From contig JAFYYR010000011.1 in NCBI GenBank assembly GCA_017557435.1, positions 99,575 to 163,574 of the forward strand: a stretch of DNA of 64,000 nt. The letters run 5' to 3'. Every line of letters begins with the position of its first letter. Within the stretch, counting starts at the first letter, position 1. Below are positions 56,582 to 63,880 of the stretch, piece after piece. A model generated the notes under the pieces. The model was not told the DNA's origin. It did not search any database and saw nothing but the letters and a program-made list of their open reading frames with translations. The stretch is from Pseudobutyrivibrio sp. (lineage in GTDB: Bacteria > Bacillota > Clostridia > Lachnospirales > Lachnospiraceae). Both the position numbers and the translations under genes were made by a program.

Positions 56582-57540
56582 ATCCTTCCTACTCGTTCAT
56601 TATTCGAATCTTTAGCTGAGCCGATTGATACTATCCACCCTGAATCTATTTCGATTTCAAGCCTTAATGCTTTTTCTAAATCTATCCTTATATCAGATAT
56701 TTTTCTTTCTATAAACTCTTTTGCATATTCTGAAATATCAAGTATATGGTCAAACCCTATACGGTCACTTGTCCATGCATATGCGTAATTATCGATAATC
56801 AAATATCCATCCTCATACTCGATAATAATCTTGTCCGTAAAATCAATAATCTCGTTCTCATATACTTGGATTACAGGTGTTCTAACTGTCTTTCCTGATG
56901 TATAAATTTTCTTTATTGTCTTCCCAAAAGACTTTTCATATAAATCAATACCTTCGTACGGCAAACCTTTTTCTCTTGCTTCAACTATCTGACAAAGTGT
57001 TTCATATATGAGGCTCATATACCAGTTTTCGCAACCAAACCACATGATATAACTCTCGTCTGTAAGATATCCCAATAAAGTTTCATCATCATCTGTAGTT
57101 CTAGCATCATTATCTATTCCAGCTAAAAGCAATTCTTTTGCTGTATAAAACTCCTGTCTATCATAGCTTGTATATAGTACCCGCTCTAACAGAACTATAC
57201 CTGCCTTTCCGTCATCAAGCGATAAATCATACCCGTTGCTCAAAAATAAATGTATTATTTTTCTTATCTCTATCCCAGCATTAATATTGTCTCTCAGGTC
57301 GCCTCGTCTTTTACACTCCTCATAATCTTTGCACGCACAGCAACCAGCTATTGGTTTGTGAATACATCCCCCATGATATCTAAAATTATCAATTATCTTA
57401 GATAAGACATTCTCATATTCCTCATCACTCTCTACACGCTCATTTAGATTAACACCTTCTCTAATTATCTCTTCTGCCTTATTAAAGTCATAATGTTCAA
57501 TATTTAATGCTTCAATCAACGCCTTTTCTTTAGTACCCAT
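56563..57540 (-). CDS. ankyrin-like repeat protein, copy A
   Basis: A 325-aa protein. N-terminal ankyrin-like helices (KALIEALNIEHYDFNKAEEI, IIHLFLSNGYDLSLDDGKA, AKELLLAGIDNDAR) carry a cysteine-rich insert (CIHKPIAGCCACKDYEEC, about 57-74). A beta-rich C-domain with the motif YEDGYLIIDNYAY follows. Paralogue of the 55133-56011 protein, which lacks the Cys insert. The ATG at 57540 follows CAGGAGGATT; a longer frame is not supported. Confidence 0.7.
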   Translation of the reverse strand: MGTKEKALIEALNIEHYDFNKAEEIIREGVNLNERVESDEEYENVLSKIIDNFRYHGGCIHKPIAGCCACKDYEECKRRGDLRDNINAGIEIRKIIHLFLSNGYDLSLDDGKAGIVLLERVLYTSYDRQEFYTAKELLLAGIDNDARTTDDDETLLGYLTDESYIMWFGCENWYMSLIYETLCQIVEAREKGLPYEGIDLYEKSFGKTIKKIYTSGKTVRTPVIQVYENEIIDFTDKIIIEYEDGYLIIDNYAYAWTSDRIGFDHILDISEYAKEFIERKISDIRIDLEKALRLEIEIDSGWIVSIGSAKDSNNERVGRIWWQKC

Positions 57541-57589
57541 ATACAATCCTCCTGACATTATTATTTTACAACCTAAAACTGTTCCTTCG

Positions 57590-57634
57590 GTCTTTTCAGA
57601 AAAGACAAATGCCAAGGATTTCTCCCTGGCATTT
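57590..57634 (-). terminator. two back-to-back hairpins after the membrane/XRE-like gene
   Basis: AAATGCCA/TGGCATTT (57607-57634) and GTCTTTTC-A-GAAAAGAC (57590-57606) in tandem, T-rich on the minus strand. They separate the 57642 gene from the ankyrin unit. Confidence 0.65.
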
Positions 57635-57641
57635 GATAATC

Positions 57642-58352
57642 TTAATATCCTATACATTTTTCGTCTTTAGCAAATAATATCTGATTTACTTTTTCTATAT
57701 CGTAAATCTCATGTCCTATACAATAAGCTATAATCCTATCCCACTGTATAGAGTTTGAAAGCGCGTATCCAGCTGACTCTAGCAATTCATTTGTAGTTTT
57801 ACTATCAAGCTTTAATCCCAAGCAACACGCAACAACGGTTTCTTTCTTCGGTTTATAATGTAATTCATTCTTAATTGCTGAAAACAATCGTCTATCAATC
57901 CATGCTGCTTTATAAAATTCTGTATTAGTTATTTGACGTTCATCAATCAGCTTCATTAACAATCTACTAAATGTTGGCCCTTTTGGTTCCAGATCATCTT
58001 CTTCAATATACACGCCCCCAACACTTAAACTATATCTCACATTTGATGATTTCTCATACGCAGCTTCTATATCTCTTATTATTAGTTCTATCTCATCTTT
58101 TTCAAATAGAACTAAACCACTATCCAAAATGGGAGTTAAACTTTCATCTTCATCTGTTAGCTCTATATTAGGATAATTTGAAAAGAGATAAAGATCTCTA
58201 TCTATTTTTTCTTGTGCTTTTTTCAATTCTTCAGGTGATAGCCGTTCTTTACCAAGATCTACAACTGGAATTTTCTTTTTGCTTCCAATTATATAAATCA
58301 ATAAAACAATACCAACAAAAACAGCTAAAACAATTATAAGAACCCCGTCCAT
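57642..58352 (-). CDS. membrane-anchored protein with XRE-like C-terminal domain
   Basis: A 236-aa protein: TM helix at about 4-23, then a charged segment (about 30-120). The helical C-domain (about 128-236) runs FSRLLMKLIDERQITNTEFYKAAWIDRRLFSAIKN... in pieces and contains a YKPKKETVVACCLGLKL helix. I know this C-domain as a helix-turn-helix-like module found at the end of many uncharacterised signalling proteins. DNA binding is doubtful for a membrane protein. Ribosome site GGAGGATATCA. Confidence 0.65.
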   Translation of the reverse strand: MDGVLIIVLAVFVGIVLLIYIIGSKKKIPVVDLGKERLSPEELKKAQEKIDRDLYLFSNYPNIELTDEDESLTPILDSGLVLFEKDEIELIIRDIEAAYEKSSNVRYSLSVGGVYIEEDDLEPKGPTFSRLLMKLIDERQITNTEFYKAAWIDRRLFSAIKNELHYKPKKETVVACCLGLKLDSKTTNELLESAGYALSNSIQWDRIIAYCIGHEIYDIEKVNQILFAKDEKCIGY

Positions 58353-58405
58353 TGATATCCTCCATATCTTAACTACCTTTTTACTAATTTATTGCCCCTT
58401 TAGAT

Positions 58406-58453
58406 TGCGTGGCAAACTGCGTGGCAAACTGCGTGGTTAATTGCGTGGTTGAT
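58406..58453. repeat. four 12-bp iteron-like tandem repeats
   Basis: TGCGTGGCAAAC twice, then TGCGTGGTTAAT and TGCGTGGTTGAT, with exact 12-bp spacing and constant TGCGTGG. Three GGTAG direct repeats with 9-bp spacing follow at 58476-58498. The region is non-coding and lies between the AlbA_2 and membrane protein genes. It could be a replication or regulator binding array. Confidence 0.75.
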
Positions 58454-58559
58454 TGCACTGCATTATTTCCATTTGGGTAGTTTTGGTAGTTATGGTAGCT
58501 TTTACAAACTCTTTTCCGAGCCTTTCCCGATATATCAAATTTTTAATACACCATCTTAG

Positions 58560-58593
58560 CTTTTAAAGTGCCAAATTTCTGGCGCTTTAAAAG
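58560..58593. promoter_or_regulatory. stem-loop downstream of the AlbA_2 gene
   Basis: CTTTTAAAGTGCC/GGCGCTTTAAAAG, one wobble, 8-base loop. It may act as a weak terminator for the AlbA_2 gene. Confidence 0.5.
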
Positions 58594-58614
58594 TTTCAAT
58601 TTACACAATAGCTA

Positions 58615-60135
58615 TCACTTATTAGGTAATATATAGTGACGTGAACGGCCTTCTCCAACAGCATCCAATAGACCTTCATCCACCATCTCTGTTATTAATT
58701 CCCTGGTGCGAGCCTCAGCTAATCCCAAAAGTTCACTTATATCCGCTCTCTTAGCTTTACCATTAGAAGATATGTAAGCAATTATTTTCTGCTTATTTTC
58801 AGCTGTTTTTGCAGTCTTTATCTTTCCGATGGTTTTTTCCGACGGTTTTTTCCGATGGTTTTTTCCGATGGTTTTTTCCGATGGTTCTTCAAAAGAAAGC
58901 ACTAGTGTCACCTGATTCAATACAGTATTTTCTATAAGTTCAGGCTCAACCCATCCATTACTCTTCCATGTTTCAAGAATAGCTGGAAATCCAGAACCAG
59001 CATTGTCGCCAAACCCTACCATTCGAAGCATAGTCTGCATCTTTGGATTTCTAGCTTTAGAAAGACCTCCATGGTAAATTTCTTCTTTTGGTAATTTTAA
59101 AACTCCTGGATTTGTAAATTCAAAACCATTAGCTTTCTTAATTACCTTAAGAACGCCTGCATCCATCAAATAATCCGAATGAATTATAAGATTTACAAAA
59201 GCCTCTCGAACAGCTTTATGAACAGGAGTGTCATCCACTCTTTCAATATTTTCAAGTTTGAATGGTTTCTTTAAATCTTCAGTGAGCTTTCTTGTTACTT
59301 TTGTAAAAAAGTTAAACAGGTTATTTTCCCAAGTTCCATCATATGTAATTCTGTCATTCCATCTGACATCAGTTGATACATTACTTTCATCTCGATAATC
59401 CATGAAAATATTATCAAAGACATCTCTGATAGGAAGCCCTTTTCCAAACATAAGAAGTCCTGCAACTGTGAGTCCTTCAACACCTGCTTTTCTGTCATTT
59501 CTATAACCGCCTAGCATCGTCAAAAACTCTTTATCGTCACATGAATTCCAAACATGTTCTGGATTCATCACTCTAAACATCTGTCGATATGCTCTAAAAG
59601 TTTCAGGATCAATATCATCCATTGTGTAATATTCGATAATAGTACTATCGTTACCATTTGGATTTTGATCACGAATCATAGCTCTGACTTCATGCTCAGT
59701 TGCATGATAATCACCTTCATTATTTCTCTTGAAAGTACCCTTGTAAGGATTCTCACCAACGTAGATTGGTTTAAGATTATATTCTGCCCTTGGAACATGA
59801 ATCACTAATAATTCTACTTCTCCATCTGCAACAACATAAACATCATCATCTACTAAAATATTAGTATTGACCTTGCTGCCATTTATTGTATTCCAGAAAT
59901 CTTCTTTCTGCTTGATGGCATTCTTAATTCCCTGGATTTCAAAACGTTTTTCAGGATTTTTCTCTTTTTTATTTTCTTTAATACCAAAAATAATATCTCC
60001 GCCATTTGTGTTAGCAAACGCGGAATATGATTCATAGACAGACTTAGGAACTGTAGACTCAGCTTCTTTGCATTCTAAATCTACACCTTCACCTGATAAT
60101 AGTTTTTTCTTTAATTCATCAAACGTGAATTTCAT
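58615..60135 (-). CDS. AlbA_2/ATPase-domain regulator (RNA helicase-like DUF family)
   Basis: A 506-aa protein. AlbA_2 (Schlafen-like) domain at about 15-135 (VDLECKEAES, FANTNGGDIIFGI), a middle region, and a HATPase_c_4 domain at about 300-415 (AVREAFVNLIIHSDY). A repeat linker at about 415-437 and a C-terminal winged helix (about 445-500, KRADISELLGLAEARTRELI) follow. Members are often labelled putative transcriptional regulators and occur on mobile and defence islands. The linker is encoded by five 13-bp repeats. Confidence 0.82.
   Translation of the reverse strand: MKFTFDELKKKLLSGEGVDLECKEAESTVPKSVYESYSAFANTNGGDIIFGIKENKKEKNPEKRFEIQGIKNAIKQKEDFWNTINGSKVNTNILVDDDVYVVADGEVELLVIHVPRAEYNLKPIYVGENPYKGTFKRNNEGDYHATEHEVRAMIRDQNPNGNDSTIIEYYTMDDIDPETFRAYRQMFRVMNPEHVWNSCDDKEFLTMLGGYRNDRKAGVEGLTVAGLLMFGKGLPIRDVFDNIFMDYRDESNVSTDVRWNDRITYDGTWENNLFNFFTKVTRKLTEDLKKPFKLENIERVDDTPVHKAVREAFVNLIIHSDYLMDAGVLKVIKKANGFEFTNPGVLKLPKEEIYHGGLSKARNPKMQTMLRMVGFGDNAGSGFPAILETWKSNGWVEPELIENTVLNQVTLVLSFEEPSEKTIGKNHRKKPSEKTIGKIKTAKTAENKQKIIAYISSNGKAKRADISELLGLAEARTRELITEMVDEGLLDAVGEGRSRHYILPNK
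58826..58890 (-). repeat. five 13-bp tandem repeats inside the AlbA_2 gene
   Basis: On the plus strand the unit is CCGATGGTTTTTT, five copies (second with one change, last diverged), 13 bp apart. Since 13 is not a multiple of 3, each gain or loss shifts the frame and removes or restores the C-terminal winged helix. In the present frame it encodes PSEKTIGK twice. Confidence 0.9.
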
Positions 60136-60320
60136 AAAATATCGTCTCCCGATTTTCTAAAAATGATTGTTTGAAACTGTTCTTCTTAGGCAGTACAGTT
60201 CCTCGCAAGCAATGTTTTTGTCCGACAAAAACAAAAAATCAGCTTTGCTGATTAGCATCGAATCTTTAAGATTCGAACTTTATATTGTCTCAAATTCTTC
60301 AAAAAACAAACAATCCCAAA
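60136..60320. other. hairpin cluster between the AlbA_2 and XRE genes
   Basis: Three consecutive perfect hairpins: GTTTTTGT/ACAAAAAC (60215-60233), AATCAGC-TTT-GCTGATT (60238-60254) and CGAATCTT/AAGATTCG (60260-60276). The second, followed by TTTT on the minus strand, is a good terminator for the XRE gene. Confidence 0.7.
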
Positions 60321-61004
60321 TTACTTTTCCTTTGATTTATTCTTTTTATCAGATTGCTTTTTTGCCTTTTGTGCGTTATTAAAATCATGCACATACTGTT
60401 TAAATTGTTCTTCGTTCTTCGAATAATAATTGGAACTCATATGATGTTCTGTAACATATTTCATACGCTTTATTACGTTCTCATCAGCTTGTTTTTCTTC
60501 AGGAATACATCTTTTGATAACTTGAAGATAATCAAAAAGTGGCCATGATTCAAGCCAATAATCCAAAAAATTTTCTTTATTGCTCTCTGGGAACATATCG
60601 ATTTGAAATGAAATGTCATCAACAAAAGCATTATATGTATCAATTTTAAAATCAAATAACTGTTTATACATCTCCTGTAAATTAGCATACTCTTCAGGTA
60701 GTACAACACTGATGGTTCCATCATTGTTCTTTACAATATCCTTTGAATATTTTATTAATAGCTTATTAAAAATTCTTCTTTCGTCATCTTCTGTTAATTC
60801 TAATCCAGATAAATCCAATGGATCAGCCATAAGCACACGCGCAATCTGTTCTCTAAGTTCTATCTTAGGAATTCTTTTTCCAGTTTCATATGCAGCTACT
60901 GCAGATGAAGCAATCCCCAATTCTTCAGCAAGCTTAGCCTGTGAAATGCCTCTCATATTCCGAGCTTTTTTTATCTTTTCTGCAATGACATTATTTTTGA
61001 GCAT
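60321..61004 (-). CDS. XRE-family repressor of the island
   Basis: A 227-aa protein with an N-terminal Cro/CI helix-turn-helix (SQAKLAEELGIASSAVAAYETGKRIP in pieces, about 20-45), a helical middle and a Lys-rich tail. No LexA-type peptidase motif, so relief of repression would need another signal or a protein antagonist. It is divergent from the integrase with operator-like palindromes upstream. Ribosome site AAGGAGGAATT. Confidence 0.88.
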   Translation of the reverse strand: MLKNNVIAEKIKKARNMRGISQAKLAEELGIASSAVAAYETGKRIPKIELREQIARVLMADPLDLSGLELTEDDERRIFNKLLIKYSKDIVKNNDGTISVVLPEEYANLQEMYKQLFDFKIDTYNAFVDDISFQIDMFPESNKENFLDYWLESWPLFDYLQVIKRCIPEEKQADENVIKRMKYVTEHHMSSNYYSKNEEQFKQYVHDFNNAQKAKKQSDKKNKSKEK

Positions 61005-61033
61005 AATTCCTCCTTAATAAATGTTGACTTTTA

Positions 61034-61063
61034 AACTATACTTTTGTATAGTTGCTATATAGC
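61034..61063. promoter_or_regulatory. operator-like palindromes ahead of the XRE gene
   Basis: AACTATAC-TTTT-GTATAGTT, perfect 8-base arms (61034-61053), next to GCTATATAGC (61054-61063). They lie over the likely XRE promoter, fitting autoregulation. Confidence 0.65.
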
Positions 61064-61357
61064 ATTTATAGATTATTGTATTCATATTTAGTTAATTGTT
61101 TAGTTCTATATTTGTTTCCCAAAAGATAATCATTAGTTTCTTGGTTAATTATAACACACCAACTGATGATTTCTACAGTTATTATTTTTGCAACTTGAAA
61201 ACTGAATATGTATTTTGGATTGAATTCTGGTAGCTCGGAAAGGATTTCATTTATGGCTATTCCTTTTATATTTCAGAATCTTCTTTTTACATCGACCGCA
61301 GGGTCAGTTTACATAGTTTCCTAAGTTCAGAAAACTATTAATACCTCACGAAAGGGC
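61064..61357. other. upstream region of the integrase
   Basis: A+T-rich. A short frame at 61253-61324 (23 codons, GGAAAGG before its ATG) ends 33 bases before the integrase and in its frame. It could be a leader peptide or a remnant of a longer N-terminus. No excisionase is recognised. Confidence 0.35.
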
Positions 61358-62734
61358 GTGATTGTTATTAATACTATTAAAAAGGTCCCAACCTTTAGTT
61401 CTGAATCTTGTGAAATAGTGAATCTAAAGGTTGGGCTTGACTCTGCAAAAAATGAATGTCCTGATTTGTTATCTTTACTTAATTATGATAATCTCAGTTC
61501 GATTGAAGAGCTTGAGACCCTTGTAGAAGGGATTAAACAGGACATGAAACGAAAGGAGATTCTGAATAAACACAAACCTGCTATAAAGCAGCTTCCAAGT
61601 GGAAAATGGTACACTCGAATAAATGGAAAAAAGTACGAACGAGTTAAAAAACGAGATTTAGAAGATTTAGTCATAGACTCATACAGCAATCTCAATCATA
61701 TTACAATAAATTCTATTATTAATTCGTACTTTATCTATAGAAAACGAATTGTAACAAGCAGAACTTGGAAGAAAGACATCCAGTATTACGAGAGCTATAT
61801 AAAAAATTCAACCCTGGCAGAAAAAGATTTAACTGATTTGACATTGGATGATGGCTATGACTTCATAGATTATTGCATAGAAATAAAGCCTGACATGAAA
61901 CGTAAATATTGGGATAACATAAGAGCTTGTTTAAACCAGATATTCCAGTATGCACTAGACAGAAATCTAATTACTAGAAATCCAATAGAGAATCTAAAGC
62001 CTCATAAAGATACTTTTGCAGCTCCAACAAGAACAAGAGATGGTGATACAGTTTTTTCAAAATCTGAACAAACAAGAGTTGTTAATCTTGCAGAAACTGA
62101 TGCAGCTAAAAAGAATATTTCACAGCCATTAGGAATTGTTTTGCTATTTAATCTTGGTCTGCGTGATGGAGAACTATGTGCTTTAAAGTGGAAAGATATT
62201 GAAACCAATTTTAGAGGAGACTACATTCATGTACAACGTGAGATGGTAGCTAAAATAGATAATGATGGAAAATATGATGGATTCGAAATCTTACCCCACT
62301 GTAAAACACCAGCAGGCAATAGAAGACTTCAGTTAAATCAAAAAGCCAAAGAAACACTAAAACTTATTAAACAGCTTAATGAACAGAATAATCTTCCTAC
62401 AGATTATGATGATTTTATCTTTTTAAGATGGGATAAAGAAAAAATTAAAAATTGTACACCAAGAAGCTTTGATCCTCGTCTTAGAAGATATTGTAAACAC
62501 GCTGGAATGGATGTAATCAAATCACCACATGATGTACGCCGAACCGTTCTAACGAACCTTTACATGGCGCATATGCCTCTTAAAAAGATTCAAGAGTTTG
62601 CTGGTCATTCATCTTTAAAACAAACAATGGATTATATAAAAATCACAGATGATGATATAGATATGATTCAGTATCTTGATACTCTTTCCAAGGAAGTATA
62701 TGAAACAGTAATTCCATTCAAGCGAGAAGCTTAG
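61358..62734 (+). CDS. int: tyrosine recombinase/integrase
   Basis: Catalyses site-specific integration of the island. The 458-aa protein has an N-terminal arm-binding part (about 75-110, GKWYTRINGKKYERV), a core-binding helical domain (about 115-215) and a catalytic domain with R269, K316, H391, R394, H417 and nucleophile Y426. The set is complete, so the enzyme looks active. The start is a GTG at 61358 with AAAGGG very close to it, so the true start is uncertain. It lies beside the tRNA-Arg att site. Confidence 0.92.
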   Translation: MIVINTIKKVPTFSSESCEIVNLKVGLDSAKNECPDLLSLLNYDNLSSIEELETLVEGIKQDMKRKEILNKHKPAIKQLPSGKWYTRINGKKYERVKKRDLEDLVIDSYSNLNHITINSIINSYFIYRKRIVTSRTWKKDIQYYESYIKNSTLAEKDLTDLTLDDGYDFIDYCIEIKPDMKRKYWDNIRACLNQIFQYALDRNLITRNPIENLKPHKDTFAAPTRTRDGDTVFSKSEQTRVVNLAETDAAKKNISQPLGIVLLFNLGLRDGELCALKWKDIETNFRGDYIHVQREMVAKIDNDGKYDGFEILPHCKTPAGNRRLQLNQKAKETLKLIKQLNEQNNLPTDYDDFIFLRWDKEKIKNCTPRSFDPRLRRYCKHAGMDVIKSPHDVRRTVLTNLYMAHMPLKKIQEFAGHSSLKQTMDYIKITDDDIDMIQYLDTLSKEVYETVIPFKREA

Positions 62735-62788
62735 AACTCTTACAAGAAGTGAACACGAGTGAACATTAATTGTACAAAATGAAAAAAA

Positions 62789-62817
62789 CCTGAGTCCTTA
62801 ATTTATAAGGATTCAGG
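62789..62817. terminator. bidirectional terminator between int and tRNA-Arg
   Basis: CCTGAGTCCTTA/TAAGGATTCAGG stem flanked by A and T runs. It ends int on the plus strand and the tRNA operon on the minus strand, replacing the tRNA terminator carried off to 53399. Confidence 0.8.
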
Positions 62818-62827
62818 CCTAAAAATT

Positions 62828-62850
62828 TAGCGTGCGTGAGAGGATTCGAA
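62828..62850. repeat. right attachment site within tRNA-Arg
   Basis: Same 23 bp as 53438-53460; it supplies the tRNA T-loop and 3' end, so the tRNA gene stays whole after integration. Confidence 0.9.
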
Positions 62851-62904
62851 CCCCCGACACCTTGGTCCGTAGCCAAGTGCTCTATCCAGCTGAGCTACAC
62901 ACAC
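62831..62904 (-). tRNA. tRNA-Arg(ACG)
   Basis: Cloverleaf with acceptor GTGTGTG/CACGCAC, anticodon loop CTACGGA and D and T arms. The T stem has two G-U pairs. Last gene of the tRNA cluster and the integration site of the island. Confidence 0.93.
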
Positions 62905-62934
62905 ATAATATTAAATTGTACTCCTAAGAGTAAA

Positions 62935-63018
62935 TGCCGTAGACCGGAATCGAACCGGTACGATGTCGCCACCACGGGATTTTAAGTCCCGCGCGTCTGC
63001 CAGTTCCGCCACTACGGC
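62935..63018 (-). tRNA. tRNA-Leu(TAA)
   Basis: Acceptor GCCGTAG/CTACGGC, anticodon loop CTTAAAA, long variable arm as expected for Leu. Confidence 0.93.
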
Positions 63019-63082
63019 AAACGCATACTTTTTTCCAAAAGGAAAAAGTGTGCTAGTAAATTGCAAGCAATTTACATAAAAA

Positions 63083-63155
63083 TGGGACCTACAGGGCTCG
63101 AACCTGTGACCCTCTGCTTGTAAGGCAGATGCTCTCCCAGCTGAGCTAAGATCCC
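63083..63155 (-). tRNA. tRNA-Val(TAC)
   Basis: Starts GGGATCTTAGCTCAG; anticodon loop TTACAAG. Confidence 0.93.
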
Positions 63156-63172
63156 AAAACGTAAACTGGAAA

Positions 63173-63246
63173 CGACCCCAGAGGGACTTGAACCCTCGAC
63201 CTCCGCCGTGACAGGGCGGCGCTCTAACCAACTGAGCCATGAGGCC
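63173..63246 (-). tRNA. tRNA-Asp(GTC)
   Basis: Starts GGCCTCATGGCTCAG; anticodon loop CTGTCAC; discriminator G, as expected for Asp. Confidence 0.93.
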
Positions 63247-63268
63247 ATATTAAAATTTAAATAGAAAG

Positions 63269-63342
63269 TGGACCCTCAGGGACTCGAACCCTGGACCGAC
63301 CGGTTATGAGCCGGTTGCTCTAACCAACTGAGCTAAAGGTCC
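63269..63342 (-). tRNA. tRNA-Met(CAT), elongator type
   Basis: Starts GGACCTTTAGCTCAG; anticodon loop CTCATAA; acceptor pairs normally at position 1, so not the initiator. A lysidine-modified Ile tRNA also reads CAT, but the sequence looks like elongator Met. Confidence 0.85.
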
Positions 63343-63407
63343 ATATTGTGTGAATACAAGCAAGACCTTTATAAAAAAAATTGGCCTCTTTCTACTCAAT
63401 AGAAAAA

Positions 63408-63480
63408 AGCCGATGATCGGACTCGAACCGATAACCTGCTGATTACAAATCAGCTGCTCTGCCAATTGAGCCACATCGGC
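63408..63480 (-). tRNA. tRNA-Thr(TGT)
   Basis: Starts GCCGATGTGGCTCAA; anticodon loop TTTGTAA. Confidence 0.93.
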
Positions 63481-63506
63481 TTATTGATAAGATGCCACTT
63501 GGCAAG

Positions 63507-63578
63507 TGACTCCGACGGGAATCGAACCCGTGTTACCGCCGTGAAAGGGCGATGTCTTAACCGCTTGACCACGGAGCC
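63507..63578 (-). tRNA. tRNA-Glu(TTC)
   Basis: Starts GGCTCCGTGGTCAAG; anticodon loop CTTTCAC. Confidence 0.93.
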
Positions 63579-63661
63579 AAACAGACTGAATTCACAACGC
63601 CTGTGTTCAGCGACTGCATTATCATAACATATAGATTTCTAAAAATCAATATCTATATGAG

Positions 63662-63733
63662 CTCCCCGAGTAGGGCTCGAACCTACAACAACTCGGTTAA
63701 CAGCCGAGTGCTCTACCATTGAGCTATCGAGGA
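63662..63733 (-). tRNA. tRNA-Asn(GTT)
   Basis: Starts TCCTCGATAGCTCAA; anticodon loop CTGTTAA. First complete tRNA after the 23S gene. Confidence 0.93.
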
Positions 63734-63778
63734 ATATTACTCTCAATCAATCCAACAGTAAAACAGGGAACTCGCCGC

Positions 63779-63809
63779 AGTGCTCTACCATTGAGCTATC
63801 GAGGAATAT
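63779..63809 (-). pseudogene. truncated tRNA-Asn copy
   Basis: 31 bases identical to 63707-63737, that is, the 5' acceptor strand, D arm and start of the anticodon stem of tRNA-Asn, then unrelated sequence. No anticodon or T arm, so it cannot be a tRNA. Confidence 0.85.
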
Positions 63810-63880
63810 CACTTTAGGTTACTAACAACCTCAAAACTTCATACAGTGTTTCGAGAACACGCTAAACATCTTTTAGAATA

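Larger units (their letters stand above)
53438..62850. mobile_element. integrated genetic island in tRNA-Arg(ACG)
   Basis: About 9.4 kb bounded by a 23-bp identical repeat (53438-53460 and 62828-62850). The right copy is part of a tRNA-Arg gene, and a tyrosine recombinase gene lies beside it. Contents: Rep-like gene, two ankyrin-like genes, unknown gene, membrane/XRE-like gene, AlbA_2-ATPase gene, XRE repressor and integrase. No relaxase, conjugation, capsid or terminase gene is seen, so it would need a helper to move between cells. Confidence 0.88.

Noticed and set aside
58406-58498. CRISPR array
   Set aside because: Units are 12 and 9 bp with no spacers and there are no cas genes.
62911-63240. 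109-codon open frame across the tRNA cluster
   Set aside because: It runs through tRNA-Leu, Val and Asp on the same strand and is a by-product of tRNA sequence.
63269-63342. Initiator tRNA-fMet or tRNA-Ile(CAT) as identity
   Set aside because: The acceptor end pairs fully, unlike initiator tRNA, and the body matches elongator tRNA-Met of Firmicutes; Ile cannot be fully excluded without a model score.
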